Below, one piece after another: positions 18,803-27,395 of a stretch of DNA of 64,000 nt. Position 1 is the first letter of the stretch, and every line of letters starts with the position of its first letter. The notes under the pieces were generated by a model that saw only the letters and a program-made list of their open reading frames with translations, searched no databases and was not told the origin of the DNA. Position numbers and translations under genes: made by a program. Origin of the DNA: Barnesiella intestinihominis YIT 11860 (lineage in GTDB: Bacteria > Bacteroidota > Bacteroidia > Bacteroidales > Barnesiellaceae); assembly GCF_000296465.1 (NCBI RefSeq), contig NZ_JH815204.1, positions 186,001-250,000 of the forward strand. Direction: 5' to 3'.

Positions 18803-19507
18803 ATGATGAAGAAGATATTGCTTTTTGGGGTAAGTATTCTATTCTGTATGGTAGAATTTTATTCATTCTCACAAGATAACGCTCAAAATTGGGCTAATTT
18901 TAAGCATTATGCAGAGCAAAATAAGCTTTTGAAAGCAACTGTTATTGTTCCTAAACGAGTGGTATTTATAGGAAATTCTATAACGGAAGGCTGGGTGAAT
19001 CAACATCCTGACTTTTTTAAACAGAATGGATATGTGGGTCGAGGCATAGGAGGACAAACATCTTATCAAATGTTGTTACGTTTCCGTGAAGATGTAATAA
19101 ATCTTTTACCGGAAGTTGTCGTTATTAATGCTGCAACTAATGATATTGCCGAGAATGCAGGGGCTTACAACGAAGACTATTCTTTTGGAAATATTATTTC
19201 TATGGTAGAATTGGCTCGAGCTAATGGGATAAAAGTAATTCTTACTACGACTTTACCTAGTTCGAGTTTTAGCTGGAATCCGTCTATCAAAGATGCCACT
19301 CAAAAAATAACAGCGTTAAATAAGCGCTTGGCTACATATGCGAAAGATAGGCAGATACCTTTTGTAGATTATTATTCTAATATGGTTTGTATTTCCAATG
19401 GAGATCAGTTATCTAAATACACGAATGATGGAGTGCATCCTAATTCACAAGGATATGATGTGATGGAATCTTTAATAAAACCAGTCATAGATAAAGTTTT
19501 AAATTAA
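18803..19507 (+). CDS. SGNH/GDSL-family hydrolase (probable carbohydrate esterase)
   Basis: A 234-residue secreted protein (signal about 1-24, hydrophobic core ILLFGVSILFCMVEFY). SGNH blocks are clear: block I VFIGNSITEGW with the nucleophile Ser, block II GQTSYQ with Gly, block III INAATNDIAEN with Asn, and block V NDGVHPNSQGY with catalytic Asp and His. Related Bacteroidales enzymes remove acetyl groups or other acyl decorations from glycans; the exact ester cannot be read. I start at the ATG at 18803 rather than the upstream TTG. It is the last gene of the glycan locus, so it probably strips acyl groups to let the glycosidases act. Confidence 0.88.
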   Translation: MMKKILLFGVSILFCMVEFYSFSQDNAQNWANFKHYAEQNKLLKATVIVPKRVVFIGNSITEGWVNQHPDFFKQNGYVGRGIGGQTSYQMLLRFREDVINLLPEVVVINAATNDIAENAGAYNEDYSFGNIISMVELARANGIKVILTTTLPSSSFSWNPSIKDATQKITALNKRLATYAKDRQIPFVDYYSNMVCISNGDQLSKYTNDGVHPNSQGYDVMESLIKPVIDKVLN

Positions 19508-19611
19508 ATCCTGATTTGATAAGAATAACGCAAGATTAGTAAATGAGGGTTACCATTTATATATTAGGCCTCAAAGACCGTATGTTATAACATAAGTGCT
19601 TGATTAATAGA

Positions 19612-19644
19612 TATAAAAATAGGGGCTAGCATTTTGCTAACCCC
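19612..19644 (-). terminator. Terminator of the tRNA-Gln transcript
   Basis: On the minus strand GGGGTTAGC and GCTAGCCCC pair (one G-U) around a 5-nt loop, followed by TATTTTTAT, just 10 nt beyond the tRNA 3' end. Confidence 0.8.
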
Positions 19645-19654
19645 TTACTTTTTG

Positions 19655-19725
19655 TTGTCCGGGAAGGATTCGAACCCTCACAGGCGGAACCAGAATCCGA
19701 AGTGCTACCATTACACCACCGGACA
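19655..19725 (-). tRNA. tRNA-Gln (anticodon CTG)
   Basis: The minus strand folds as a 71-nt cloverleaf. The acceptor is TGTCCGG/CCGGACA with an A discriminator, the D stem is GTGT/GCAC and the anticodon loop is TTCTGGT, giving CTG. The T arm is GAGGG-TTCGAAT-CCTTC. The first base pair of the anticodon stem (27-43) is a U-C mismatch. CCA is not encoded. It reads against the glycan locus and is followed by its own terminator. Confidence 0.95.
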
Positions 19726-19818
19726 AATTTGTTTTGCGAGTGCAAAATTGCGAATTTATTTTGGGACGGCCATTGCGAACCTTGAATTTTTTATTTGGTT
19801 TAATCTTTTTTTACATAT

Positions 19819-20547
19819 CTATCCTTTCAATGGCAATGCCGATTCTATGACAGCGTATGATTTTTTCATGAGGTCTTCTATATCATGCCCTTTATTTTCT
19901 TGGGGATAGATGGGGGGGTGGATCGTTAAAATGATTTTTCCGGGTTTAAAATTGTAGGTTGTACGGGGCATAACGGCAAATGCTCCATCAATAGTGAGCG
20001 GTGCGACCGGTAAGGAAAATTCAACGGCGAGTTGATATGCTCCTCGTTTGAATGGTCTCATGGCTCCTGTCCAAGTGCGTGCTCCTTCGGGGAATACGAC
20101 AAGCGACATACCGTTTTGTAATGTCGTTTCGGCTTTTTGCAGGGTTTCTTTTAGTCGGCCCGGAGTACTGTTATCGACGAATATGTGGCCGGCAGCAGCA
20201 CAAGCGCTGCCTACAAAGGGTATATTGCGCAGGCTTTTTTTCATCATCCATTTGAAATTGTGGTTTAAGTATCCGTAGATGAGAAATATGTCATAGGCTC
20301 CTTGATGGTTTGATACGAATACATAAGATGTGTTTTTATCGATGTTTTCTCGGCCTCTAACTTCTATTTTGACAAGAGAGAGAATGCAGAATAGTCGGGA
20401 CCAAATGTGTGCTGGGTAATATCCCCAAAAGTTTCCATTGCCCAACCGGCATCCGATAAGGGTCGTCAATGCTGTGAGAATGGTGAGTATCAGCAATATG
20501 GGCATGGCTATGAGCCATTGATATAGGAATGTGATAATGCGTATCAT
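19819..20547 (-). CDS. plsC: 1-acyl-sn-glycerol-3-phosphate acyltransferase
   Basis: A 242-residue inner-membrane enzyme that acylates lysophosphatidic acid to phosphatidic acid in phospholipid synthesis. An N-terminal hydrophobic helix (about 8-32) is followed by the NHQGAYDIF motif (the HX4D catalytic pair), GHIFVDNSTPGR, the VVFPEGAR motif and PVAPLTIDGA. The length is typical. A candidate -7 box TACCTTTG lies on the minus strand at 20578-20585, but I cannot find a matching -33 element. It is transcribed alone, downstream of the rprXY terminator. Confidence 0.93.
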   Translation of the reverse strand: MIRIITFLYQWLIAMPILLILTILTALTTLIGCRLGNGNFWGYYPAHIWSRLFCILSLVKIEVRGRENIDKNTSYVFVSNHQGAYDIFLIYGYLNHNFKWMMKKSLRNIPFVGSACAAAGHIFVDNSTPGRLKETLQKAETTLQNGMSLVVFPEGARTWTGAMRPFKRGAYQLAVEFSLPVAPLTIDGAFAVMPRTTYNFKPGKIILTIHPPIYPQENKGHDIEDLMKKSYAVIESALPLKG

Positions 20548-20630
20548 TGTTCGATGCTATTTTCGTCGTTTACGGGACAAAGGTAATGAATTTGCAGTAA
20601 ATCGCATTATTTGCAGGCGCTTTTGATGTG

Positions 20631-20675
20631 GGAATATAGAAAAGGCGACTCAATAAGCCGCCTTTTCTATATTCC
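20631..20675 (-). terminator. Terminator after rprXY
   Basis: A perfect 17-bp stem (GGAATATAGAAAAGGCG and complement) with an 11-nt loop sits 14 nt beyond the rprY stop and before the plsC promoter region. The T-rich arm of the stem supplies the U tract. Confidence 0.85.
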
Positions 20676-20688
20676 TAAACGTTGTAGT

Positions 20689-21405
20689 TTATTTGGTTTT
20701 TGCTTCGACATCTGGGGCAATGAGCTTGTACCCTTTTCCGTGAATATTGATAATTTCAATTGATGGATCGTCTTTGAGATGTTTACGAAGTTTGGTAATG
20801 TAAACGTCCATGCTACGAGCGTTAAAGTAATTATCGTCTATCCAAATAGTTTTGAGGGCGAAGTTTCGCTCCAAAATTTCATTGACGTGAGCACAGAGCA
20901 GACTGAGCAATTCGGACTCTTTGGTGGTGAGTTTAGTACTCTTATCGTCGATTGCCAATACTTGTTTCTGGGTATCGAATGTAAACCGTCCGATCTTGTA
21001 CATCGTAACTTCTTTTCCTTTTTTACCTTTTACACGACGTAAAATGGCTTCGATACGGAATACCAATTCTTCCATACTGAATGGTTTGGTAATGTAGTCG
21101 TCTGCTCCGATTTTGAATCCTTCGAGAATATCTTCTTTCAAAGATTTCGCTGTCAAGAATATGATGGGAACTTCTCCGTTTACCGTACGGATTTCTTGTG
21201 CAAGCGTGAATCCGTCTTTTTTAGGCATCATCACGTCGAGTACGCACAAATCGTATTTACCTTTCAGGAATGCTTTGTATCCGCTTTCTCCATCGGAGAA
21301 GAGATCGGCCGCATAACCTTTGGCTTGCAAATACTCTCTTAATAACATGCCAAGATTTTCATCATCTTCGCATAATAGAATACGCAATCTTTCTTCCATA
21401 ATCAT
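20689..21405 (-). CDS. rprY: OmpR/PhoB-type response regulator RprY
   Basis: A 238-residue response regulator with a receiver domain (about 8-120) and an OmpR-type winged helix (about 140-232). The acidic pair EDD sits near residue 14, the phosphoacceptor Asp is in DLCVLDVMMPKKDG (Asp57 counting from the first Met) and the conserved Lys is in DYITKPFS. The DNA-binding part contains LTTKESELLSLLC and ARSMDVYITKLRKHL. Overall sequence matches what I know of Bacteroides RprY, linked to stress and tetracycline phenotypes and to global physiology. It overlaps the kinase stop by an ATGA junction. The Met two codons downstream is an equally good start. Confidence 0.92.
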   Translation of the reverse strand: MIMEERLRILLCEDDENLGMLLREYLQAKGYAADLFSDGESGYKAFLKGKYDLCVLDVMMPKKDGFTLAQEIRTVNGEVPIIFLTAKSLKEDILEGFKIGADDYITKPFSMEELVFRIEAILRRVKGKKGKEVTMYKIGRFTFDTQKQVLAIDDKSTKLTTKESELLSLLCAHVNEILERNFALKTIWIDDNYFNARSMDVYITKLRKHLKDDPSIEIINIHGKGYKLIAPDVEAKTK

Positions 21406-22946
21406 TTGTTTTTTATTAGTGGTAGTGTTATTATAAATGTCGACCCTTGATTTATTTCGCTTTCTACTCGAATATCGCCTTTGAGGTCGGTAATGATTTT
21501 ATGGACGTAAGCGAGGCCCAGTCCGAATCCTTTTACGTCATGGCGATTTCCCGTAGATACGCGATAAAATTTGTCGAATATTTTTTTCAAATCTTCCCGT
21601 TTGATACCGATTCCGTTATCTCGAATCGATATTTCTACCTTATCTCCAACGGTTCTTGTACGTATGAAAAGAGATAAAGGTTCTTCTTCCCGTCGATATT
21701 TTACGGCATTGTCAAGGAGGTTGAAGATAACATTCGTAAAATGCATTTCATCGACCGAGACAATAGCATCTTCTGCTTCGAGGTCGGCATCGATTACACC
21801 GCCGTATTTTTCGACTTTGAGTTTGAATGTGCTCATGACTCCTGCAACGAGGTCGTTGACATCGACGTTGTGTAGTTTCATCAACGTCTTTTGTCTGTCG
21901 AACATCGACATTTGCAGGACTTTTTCTACCTGAAATCTCAATCGCTTGGTTTCGTCATTAATGACACCCGATATGTGCTGGAACATAGCCGGACTTTTGG
22001 CAACAGAGGGGTCATTAAGCATTTGGGCTGCTAATGATATGGTAGATATGGGTGTTTTGAATTCGTGTGTCATGTTGTTGATAAAATCGTTTTTCATCTC
22101 GGTGAGTTTCTTTTGCCGAAATGCCGTGATGATGGTAAACAAGAAGGTTACCAACAGAATGAACGTGAAGGCAAACGAGGGTATCATGAATTTTACCGAA
22201 CTCGATATATAATCTCTTTTGGTCGGGAAATAGACTTTCAAGTAGTTTATTTTTGCCGGTGGATCATTGGGAAATATTGCTTGTGTGAATAAATTCCCTT
22301 CGATTTTGGGATCATATTGATTGGAGCTATATATGATTTTTTCGTTTTTATTGTAAATGGCAAATTGGAACGGAAGGTTCAATCCGTTATTTTCAAATTC
22401 TGATTTCAGATAGCTTTCCAATTTTTTGATGTCGATACGTTCCATGACAGGACGGTTACTTGCCTTACTCAGCATATTGAGTATGACTTCGTTCAACAAG
22501 CCTTTTTGGTAAAGGTATTGTCCTTTACGGGCTTCCTGCATATTTCGATATGTGCTGATGAGCGTATTATGTTCCTTTTGTCGTGGAGCAGCAGGGGTGA
22601 TAATCGTACTGGTTTGTTCGCGAAAGGAAAAACTTGCAACCGTTCCATCGGGAGATACGATAGAAAATTGGTGGTGAGTGGAAGCTATGTCTTGTTTGTC
22701 TTGCTTTTGCTCATAAGAGGAGAGCATTTTCTTTTCTTCCTCTTCCAGATATTCGTCTAAATAGCGTTGAGTCTCGTCTAGTTCGAGGCTTGTCGATACA
22801 GCGTATAGGCTCCTTTTCACGGCTTCGGTAAATTGCTCGTTTCTCATTTTTATCATATTCTCCATGTACATGATTTGTACATAAAGCAATCCGATAAACG
22901 TGAGTGCCATAATTACAGCCAGTAGCCAAATTGTCGACTTTTTCAT
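21402..22946 (-). CDS. rprX: Sensor histidine kinase RprX
   Basis: A 514-residue membrane kinase, partner of the RprY regulator whose start codon overlaps its stop. Transmembrane helices lie at about 5-27 and 252-276, enclosing a ~225-residue periplasmic sensor region without a recognised domain. The dimerisation domain carries the phospho-His in NNMTHEFKTPIS. The ATPase domain has NVIFNLLDNAVKY (N box), SIRDNGIGIKREDL (G1) and VKGFGLGLAYVHKI (G2). The operon order rprX-rprY with 4-nt overlap argues for tight co-translation. Confidence 0.92.
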   Translation of the reverse strand: MKKSTIWLLAVIMALTFIGLLYVQIMYMENMIKMRNEQFTEAVKRSLYAVSTSLELDETQRYLDEYLEEEEKKMLSSYEQKQDKQDIASTHHQFSIVSPDGTVASFSFREQTSTIITPAAPRQKEHNTLISTYRNMQEARKGQYLYQKGLLNEVILNMLSKASNRPVMERIDIKKLESYLKSEFENNGLNLPFQFAIYNKNEKIIYSSNQYDPKIEGNLFTQAIFPNDPPAKINYLKVYFPTKRDYISSSVKFMIPSFAFTFILLVTFLFTIITAFRQKKLTEMKNDFINNMTHEFKTPISTISLAAQMLNDPSVAKSPAMFQHISGVINDETKRLRFQVEKVLQMSMFDRQKTLMKLHNVDVNDLVAGVMSTFKLKVEKYGGVIDADLEAEDAIVSVDEMHFTNVIFNLLDNAVKYRREEEPLSLFIRTRTVGDKVEISIRDNGIGIKREDLKKIFDKFYRVSTGNRHDVKGFGLGLAYVHKIITDLKGDIRVESEINQGSTFIITLPLIKNK

Positions 22947-23013
22947 TTTGTTTGCCTCTTTATTTTTTTTCTGTTTAACTTGTCGTGGTGTTTAAATGAT
23001 TTGTTTTTACATC

Positions 23014-23025
23014 ATTTGTACAAAT
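23014..23025. repeat. Perfect 12-bp palindrome upstream of rprX
   Basis: ATTTGTACAAAT is a complete dyad 68-79 bp upstream of the rprX start. It also overlaps a minus-strand TAAATTTG box (23021-23028). It could be an operator, or chance in AT-rich DNA. Confidence 0.3.
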
Positions 23026-23134
23026 TTATTATATAAACACCGATTCCACTATTTTTGTTTTATTTTATGAAAACCTATTTAGAAGGTTGGGTTTAACACT
23101 TACCGGCAAATTTAACAAATAAATGTTTATTTGC

Positions 23135-23167
23135 AAAAAAAGCCATTGGTTTTTCCAATGGCTTTTT
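23135..23167 (-). terminator. Terminator after the EF-G2-like gene
   Basis: A stem AAAAAGCCATTGG / CCAATGGCTTTTT with a 5-nt loop starts 22 nt beyond the stop of the EF-G2 gene and is followed on the minus strand by further T residues. Confidence 0.9.
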
Positions 23168-23188
23168 AATTATTTAACAAAATCGCGG

Positions 23189-25348
23189 TCACTCGTCTGT
23201 CTGTTCGGCCTCGTAAGCTTTAAGTAGTTTTTCTTGAACGTCAGATGGAACGAGCTCATAAGATGCAAATTTCATAGAGAAAGATGAGCGCCCTCCGGTA
23301 ATCGAACTGAGAGCTGTTGAATAGGAAGACATTTCCTTTAAAGGTACTTTTGCCGTGATTTTTTCAAATCCTTTTTCACTGGACATGCCCATAATAATGG
23401 CGCGTCGTCCTTGCAGATCGCTCATGACATCGCCCATGACATCGGCTGGGGTAAGAACTTCGACATCATATATAGGTTCGAGAATTTTCGGTCCTGCGTT
23501 TTTAAATGCCTCGCTGAATGCATTACGTCCAGCTAATCGGAAAGATATTTCATTAGAGTCTACCGGGTGCATTTTCCCGTCATAGATACAAACTCTGACA
23601 TCGCGGGCGTAAGAACCAGTGAGCGGCCCTTGTTCCATACGATCCATCAATCCTTTGACAATAGCAGGAATAAACCGAGCGTCGATAGCACCTCCAACAA
23701 TACAGTTACAAACCACCAATTTTCCTCCCCATTCAAGATCTATCGTTTGGGTATCGCGTACATTCATACGGAATTCTTGGTTGTTGAATTTGTAAGTGTC
23801 GGGTGCTGGCATTCCGTCATAATAGGGCTCTACGATGAGATGTACTTCTCCAAATTGTCCGGCTCCACCCGATTGTTTTTTGTGACGATAATCCGCCCGA
23901 GACGCTTTAGTAATTGTTTCCCGATAGGGTATGCGAGGCTCTATGAATTCAACGGCAAGTTTATCGTTATTCTCAATACGCCATTTTAAAGTGCGTAAGT
24001 GAAATTCTCCTTGTCCCGAAACAATCGTTTGTTTCAATTCTTTGGATTGTTCTATTTGCCACGTAGGGTCTTCTTCATGCATACGAGTGAGAATCTCACT
24101 TAATTTTTCGGCATCGGATTCATTGACCGGTTTTATTGCTCGTTGATATTTGGGAGCTGGGTATTTGATAAAATCGAAATGATAATCGCACCCTTTTGCG
24201 TTGAGTGTATTACCAGTGCGCACATCTTTTAGTTTTACCGATGCTCCTATGTCTCCTGCTACAAGTTCTTCTACCGGAGTACGAATTTGTCCGCAAACAC
24301 AGAATAATTGAGCCAAACGTTCACGTCCGTCACCTCGGTTCACATTAATCAAATCGTCTCCTTGATGTACGGTTCCAGACATTACTTTGAAATAAGATAC
24401 TTCTCCGATATGGGGTTCGACCGTGGTTTTAAAGCAGTATATACTTGTAGGACCATTGGCATCGGGAGCGATTTTTTCTCCGGCTGTATTTTCGGGTTTG
24501 GGCATTTCGGAGACAAAGGGGACTACGTTGCCGAGGAATTCCATCATACGTCGTACTCCCATATCGCGTAATGCGCTTACACAGAATACAGGGTATATGC
24601 TGCGTGTGATGAGACCTTTGCGGATGCCTTCCCGCATTTCATCTTCGGTGAGAGAACCTTGCTCGAAGAATTTTTCCATAAGGGTCTCATCGTTTTCAGC
24701 AGCGGCTTCAACTAATTTTTGGTTTAATTCCCGGGCTTTTTCCATTTCGCTTTCGGGAATTTCGGATATGGTGGGTGTACCGCCTTCGGGCGACCAGCTA
24801 TACATTTTCATGAGTAGGACGTCGATCATGGCATTGAACGACGGACCGCAACTAAGCGGATATTGCACTTGTACAATTCGGTTACCGAATGTTTCGTGCA
24901 TTTGGTTGATTACATTGTCGTAATCTGCCTTTTCACCATCAAGTTGGTTCATGGCAAAAAGAATAGGTTTATTCAGATTTTCAGCAGTACGGAAGATGTT
25001 TTGAGTTCCTACTTCGACTCCATATTGAGAGTCGATGACAATTACTCCCGTGTCTGTTACGTTAAGGGCTGTTATAGCGCTTCCTACAAAGTCGTCTGCT
25101 CCCGGACAGTCTATAACATTGAGCTTTTTACCTAAAAATTCGGCATAAAAAACTGTGGAAAAGACGGAATATCCATACTCTTTTTCCACAGGAAAATAGT
25201 CCGAGACGGTGTTTTTCCCTTCGACGGTTCCGCGACGTTTTATTACACCACACTCGTAGAGCATAGCTTCTGCGAGGGTGGTCTTGCCTGAACCTTTGCT
25301 GCCCAATAGAGCAATGTTTTTGATTTCGTGAGATTGATAGACTTTCAT
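23189..25348 (-). CDS. fusA2: EF-G paralogue of the GTPase-deficient EF-G2 type
   Basis: A 719-residue translation factor with the EF-G domain order: G domain (1 to about 275), domain II, and domains III-V ending in the EF-G C-terminal ferredoxin-like fold. The P loop is GSKGSGKT. The G3 motif reads DCPGADD instead of DTPGHVD, so the histidine that activates the hydrolytic water is absent. The NKxD motif reads NQLD. A Bacteroides thetaiotaomicron EF-G2 has been reported to translocate without GTPase activity and to be needed for gut colonisation and carbon starvation; this gene looks like its orthologue. It is monocistronic, with its own terminator. Confidence 0.88.
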   Translation of the reverse strand: MKVYQSHEIKNIALLGSKGSGKTTLAEAMLYECGVIKRRGTVEGKNTVSDYFPVEKEYGYSVFSTVFYAEFLGKKLNVIDCPGADDFVGSAITALNVTDTGVIVIDSQYGVEVGTQNIFRTAENLNKPILFAMNQLDGEKADYDNVINQMHETFGNRIVQVQYPLSCGPSFNAMIDVLLMKMYSWSPEGGTPTISEIPESEMEKARELNQKLVEAAAENDETLMEKFFEQGSLTEDEMREGIRKGLITRSIYPVFCVSALRDMGVRRMMEFLGNVVPFVSEMPKPENTAGEKIAPDANGPTSIYCFKTTVEPHIGEVSYFKVMSGTVHQGDDLINVNRGDGRERLAQLFCVCGQIRTPVEELVAGDIGASVKLKDVRTGNTLNAKGCDYHFDFIKYPAPKYQRAIKPVNESDAEKLSEILTRMHEEDPTWQIEQSKELKQTIVSGQGEFHLRTLKWRIENNDKLAVEFIEPRIPYRETITKASRADYRHKKQSGGAGQFGEVHLIVEPYYDGMPAPDTYKFNNQEFRMNVRDTQTIDLEWGGKLVVCNCIVGGAIDARFIPAIVKGLMDRMEQGPLTGSYARDVRVCIYDGKMHPVDSNEISFRLAGRNAFSEAFKNAGPKILEPIYDVEVLTPADVMGDVMSDLQGRRAIIMGMSSEKGFEKITAKVPLKEMSSYSTALSSITGGRSSFSMKFASYELVPSDVQEKLLKAYEAEQTDE

Positions 25349-25458
25349 GATATTAAAGTTTTAATAAAACAAAAACACTTGGTTACGTTTTAACAAAGCG
25401 TTCGCAAATTATGAATTATATTTTTAAAAAGCAATGGTAAGAACTATGTTACAAAACA

Positions 25459-25488
25459 TTGTTTGTGAATCGAAGTTTTGTATTTTTG
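25459..25488 (+). promoter_or_regulatory. Bacteroidales promoter for hemW
   Basis: TTG (25459-25461), a 19-nt spacer and TATTTTTG (25481-25488) match the -33/-7 pattern. Only seven nucleotides separate the -7 box from the hemW ATG, so the transcript should start at or next to the start codon. Confidence 0.65.
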
Positions 25489-25495
25489 TCGAGTA

Positions 25496-26626
25496 ATGGC
25501 TGGGCTTTATATTCATATACCGTTTTGTGCAAGCCGCTGTGTTTATTGCGACTTCTTTTCCTCGACCGATTTTTCGTTCAAGCGTGGCTATATAGATGCC
25601 GTTTGTCGGGAACTTGAATTGAGAATACATGAGCTAAGGGACGAACCTGTTTTTACGGTGTATCTTGGAGGGGGGACTCCGTCCAGTTTATCGCCGTCGG
25701 AACGAGGTCGTTTGTTTCGAACTCTTTCCACAGTTGTCGATTGGTCGGTTTGTAAGGAGGTTACTCTTGAAGTGAATCCCGATGATGTGACACCTCTTTT
25801 TATAAGTCAATTAAAGGATACTCCGGTTAACCGGCTAAGTATGGGAATACAGAGTTTCGACGATTCGGATCTTGTTTTTCTACGTCGGCGTCATACGGCT
25901 CATGCGGCGATGGAGGCAGTCGATAATTGCCTTTGTGCCGGATATGAAAATATCAGTATAGACCTCATATATGGTTTGCCGGGACAGACCGTAGAACGTT
26001 GGACGAACAATTTGAGACAAGCCGTAACCTTGAATGTTCCGCATATTTCAGCATATAATTTAATTTATGAGGAAGGTACGGCGTTGTGGAGAATGAGGGA
26101 AAAAGGACTGGTGAAAGAGTGTGAGGAAGAAGAATCCTTACAGATGTTCGAGACACTTATCGATGTGTTGGGTTTTTCTGGATATGAGCATTACGAGATT
26201 TCCAATTTCGCCCGCTCTGGGCGTTATGCACTTCATAATACATCTTATTGGAAAGGTGTACCGTATCTGGGTTTAGGTGCGGCGGCTCATAGCTACGATG
26301 GGAAGAGCAGGCGTATTAATCCTTCCTCATTGTCGGAATATATGGAGGCTTTGCAAACGGGACATGTTGCATATATGGAAGAGAAAGAGACGGTCGATAG
26401 TTTATATAATGAATACATACTTACATCGCTTCGCACCTGTTGGGGATTGGATCTGAAAAAACTCGAAGACGACTTTGGGGCTGAGCGCATGCGATATTGC
26501 TTGGAACAAGCTCTGGCTCATATCCGTGCAGGGCGACTCGTAGTGACCGACAATATTATGCGCATAACTCGTAAGGGCCTTTTTACTTCCGATGATGTTA
26601 TGAGCGATTTATTTTGGGTGGATTGA
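25496..26626 (+). CDS. hemW: HemW-type radical SAM protein (oxygen-independent coproporphyrinogen oxidase-like)
   Basis: A 376-residue radical SAM protein opening MAGLYIHIPFCASRCVYC, with the CxxxCxxC cluster binding an Fe-S centre, then GGGTPSSL and the GMQSF-like MGIQSFDD block. The HNTSYWKGVPYLGLGAAAHS stretch is the HNxxYW signature that separates HemW from HemN. HemW proteins are heme chaperones or of uncertain function rather than proven coproporphyrinogen dehydrogenases. I chose the ATG at 25496: the preceding in-frame codons fall within the promoter -7 box. It is transcribed divergently from the EF-G2 gene. Confidence 0.9.
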   Translation: MAGLYIHIPFCASRCVYCDFFSSTDFSFKRGYIDAVCRELELRIHELRDEPVFTVYLGGGTPSSLSPSERGRLFRTLSTVVDWSVCKEVTLEVNPDDVTPLFISQLKDTPVNRLSMGIQSFDDSDLVFLRRRHTAHAAMEAVDNCLCAGYENISIDLIYGLPGQTVERWTNNLRQAVTLNVPHISAYNLIYEEGTALWRMREKGLVKECEEEESLQMFETLIDVLGFSGYEHYEISNFARSGRYALHNTSYWKGVPYLGLGAAAHSYDGKSRRINPSSLSEYMEALQTGHVAYMEEKETVDSLYNEYILTSLRTCWGLDLKKLEDDFGAERMRYCLEQALAHIRAGRLVVTDNIMRITRKGLFTSDDVMSDLFWVD

Positions 26627-26721
26627 ATCTCGAAGATTTTTTAATCTTTCCATTTATCCTTGAATTTGTGGACTCGTTTTTCTGTCCCCCCCAAAGTGTA
26701 TCGCAAGATGGAATAGGGGGA

Positions 26722-27393
26722 TTATAGTTTCAATTTATAACCTAAGGAGATAAACGTATTGAGCTGTTGGGGTGTCTTACTCATGAGATGTTCTTCTCGA
26801 ACTTTGCATTCGATGGAATTTTTTTTGTCTATTCGATATTCTACCCCTGCATCATACCATATTCTATCCAATTCTCCTGACTGTTTACCATTCAGAAAAA
26901 GAAATATATCGGTATGGATAAACGGAGTCCATCGGGTGTCGGGTATGGTGTAACTGAGAAGTATTTTGTTTCGCCATTTGTTCGATGGTTTGGCCGTCCC
27001 TATGGTATAGGTGGACTCAAATCGGGAATTCAGCGATAGGGAGAATCGGTGTACAGGATAGGAAAAAGTGGCTCCCAGTTGATAACGATGACGATTCTTA
27101 TAAATATTCGGAGCTGTCTGTTGATTCATATAGTAGTACAGCGCATTTAATTTGAGGTATTTCGGGACGGCAGTATAGGAGACGACCGCAATGGGCATGT
27201 ATCGTTCGTAATATTTACCAAGTGTCCATACGTTTTGCTGTATTTGCAGATTTATCCGATTTATTTGTTTGGATACCGTAAAATTCCACAACGTGCCTAT
27301 TTCACTGCTGTATTCTTTTGCGTTTGTCGGGAAAGTAAAGAGAGAAAGTGAGATAATGAAGACGGATAGAATTTTGTAATGAAAACAATTCAT
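26722..27393 (-). CDS. DUF2490-like outer-membrane protein
   Basis: A 223-residue protein with a signal peptide (1 to about 25) and alternating aromatic beta strands to the end (SLGYKLKL), consistent with a small outer-membrane barrel. It resembles the DUF2490 family (EIGTLWNFTVSKQINRINL opening and WYDAGVEYRIDKKNSIE near the C-terminus). The function of the family is unknown. It begins 2 bp after the rlmH stop and is therefore very likely co-transcribed with it. No terminator is obvious downstream. Confidence 0.75.
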   Translation of the reverse strand: MNCFHYKILSVFIISLSLFTFPTNAKEYSSEIGTLWNFTVSKQINRINLQIQQNVWTLGKYYERYMPIAVVSYTAVPKYLKLNALYYYMNQQTAPNIYKNRHRYQLGATFSYPVHRFSLSLNSRFESTYTIGTAKPSNKWRNKILLSYTIPDTRWTPFIHTDIFLFLNGKQSGELDRIWYDAGVEYRIDKKNSIECKVREEHLMSKTPQQLNTFISLGYKLKL

Positions 27394-27395
27394 AT

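Noticed and set aside
19634-19909. 91-codon plus-strand frame across tRNA-Gln and the end of plsC
   Set aside because: It runs through a tRNA and its terminator in the opposite sense; not a gene.
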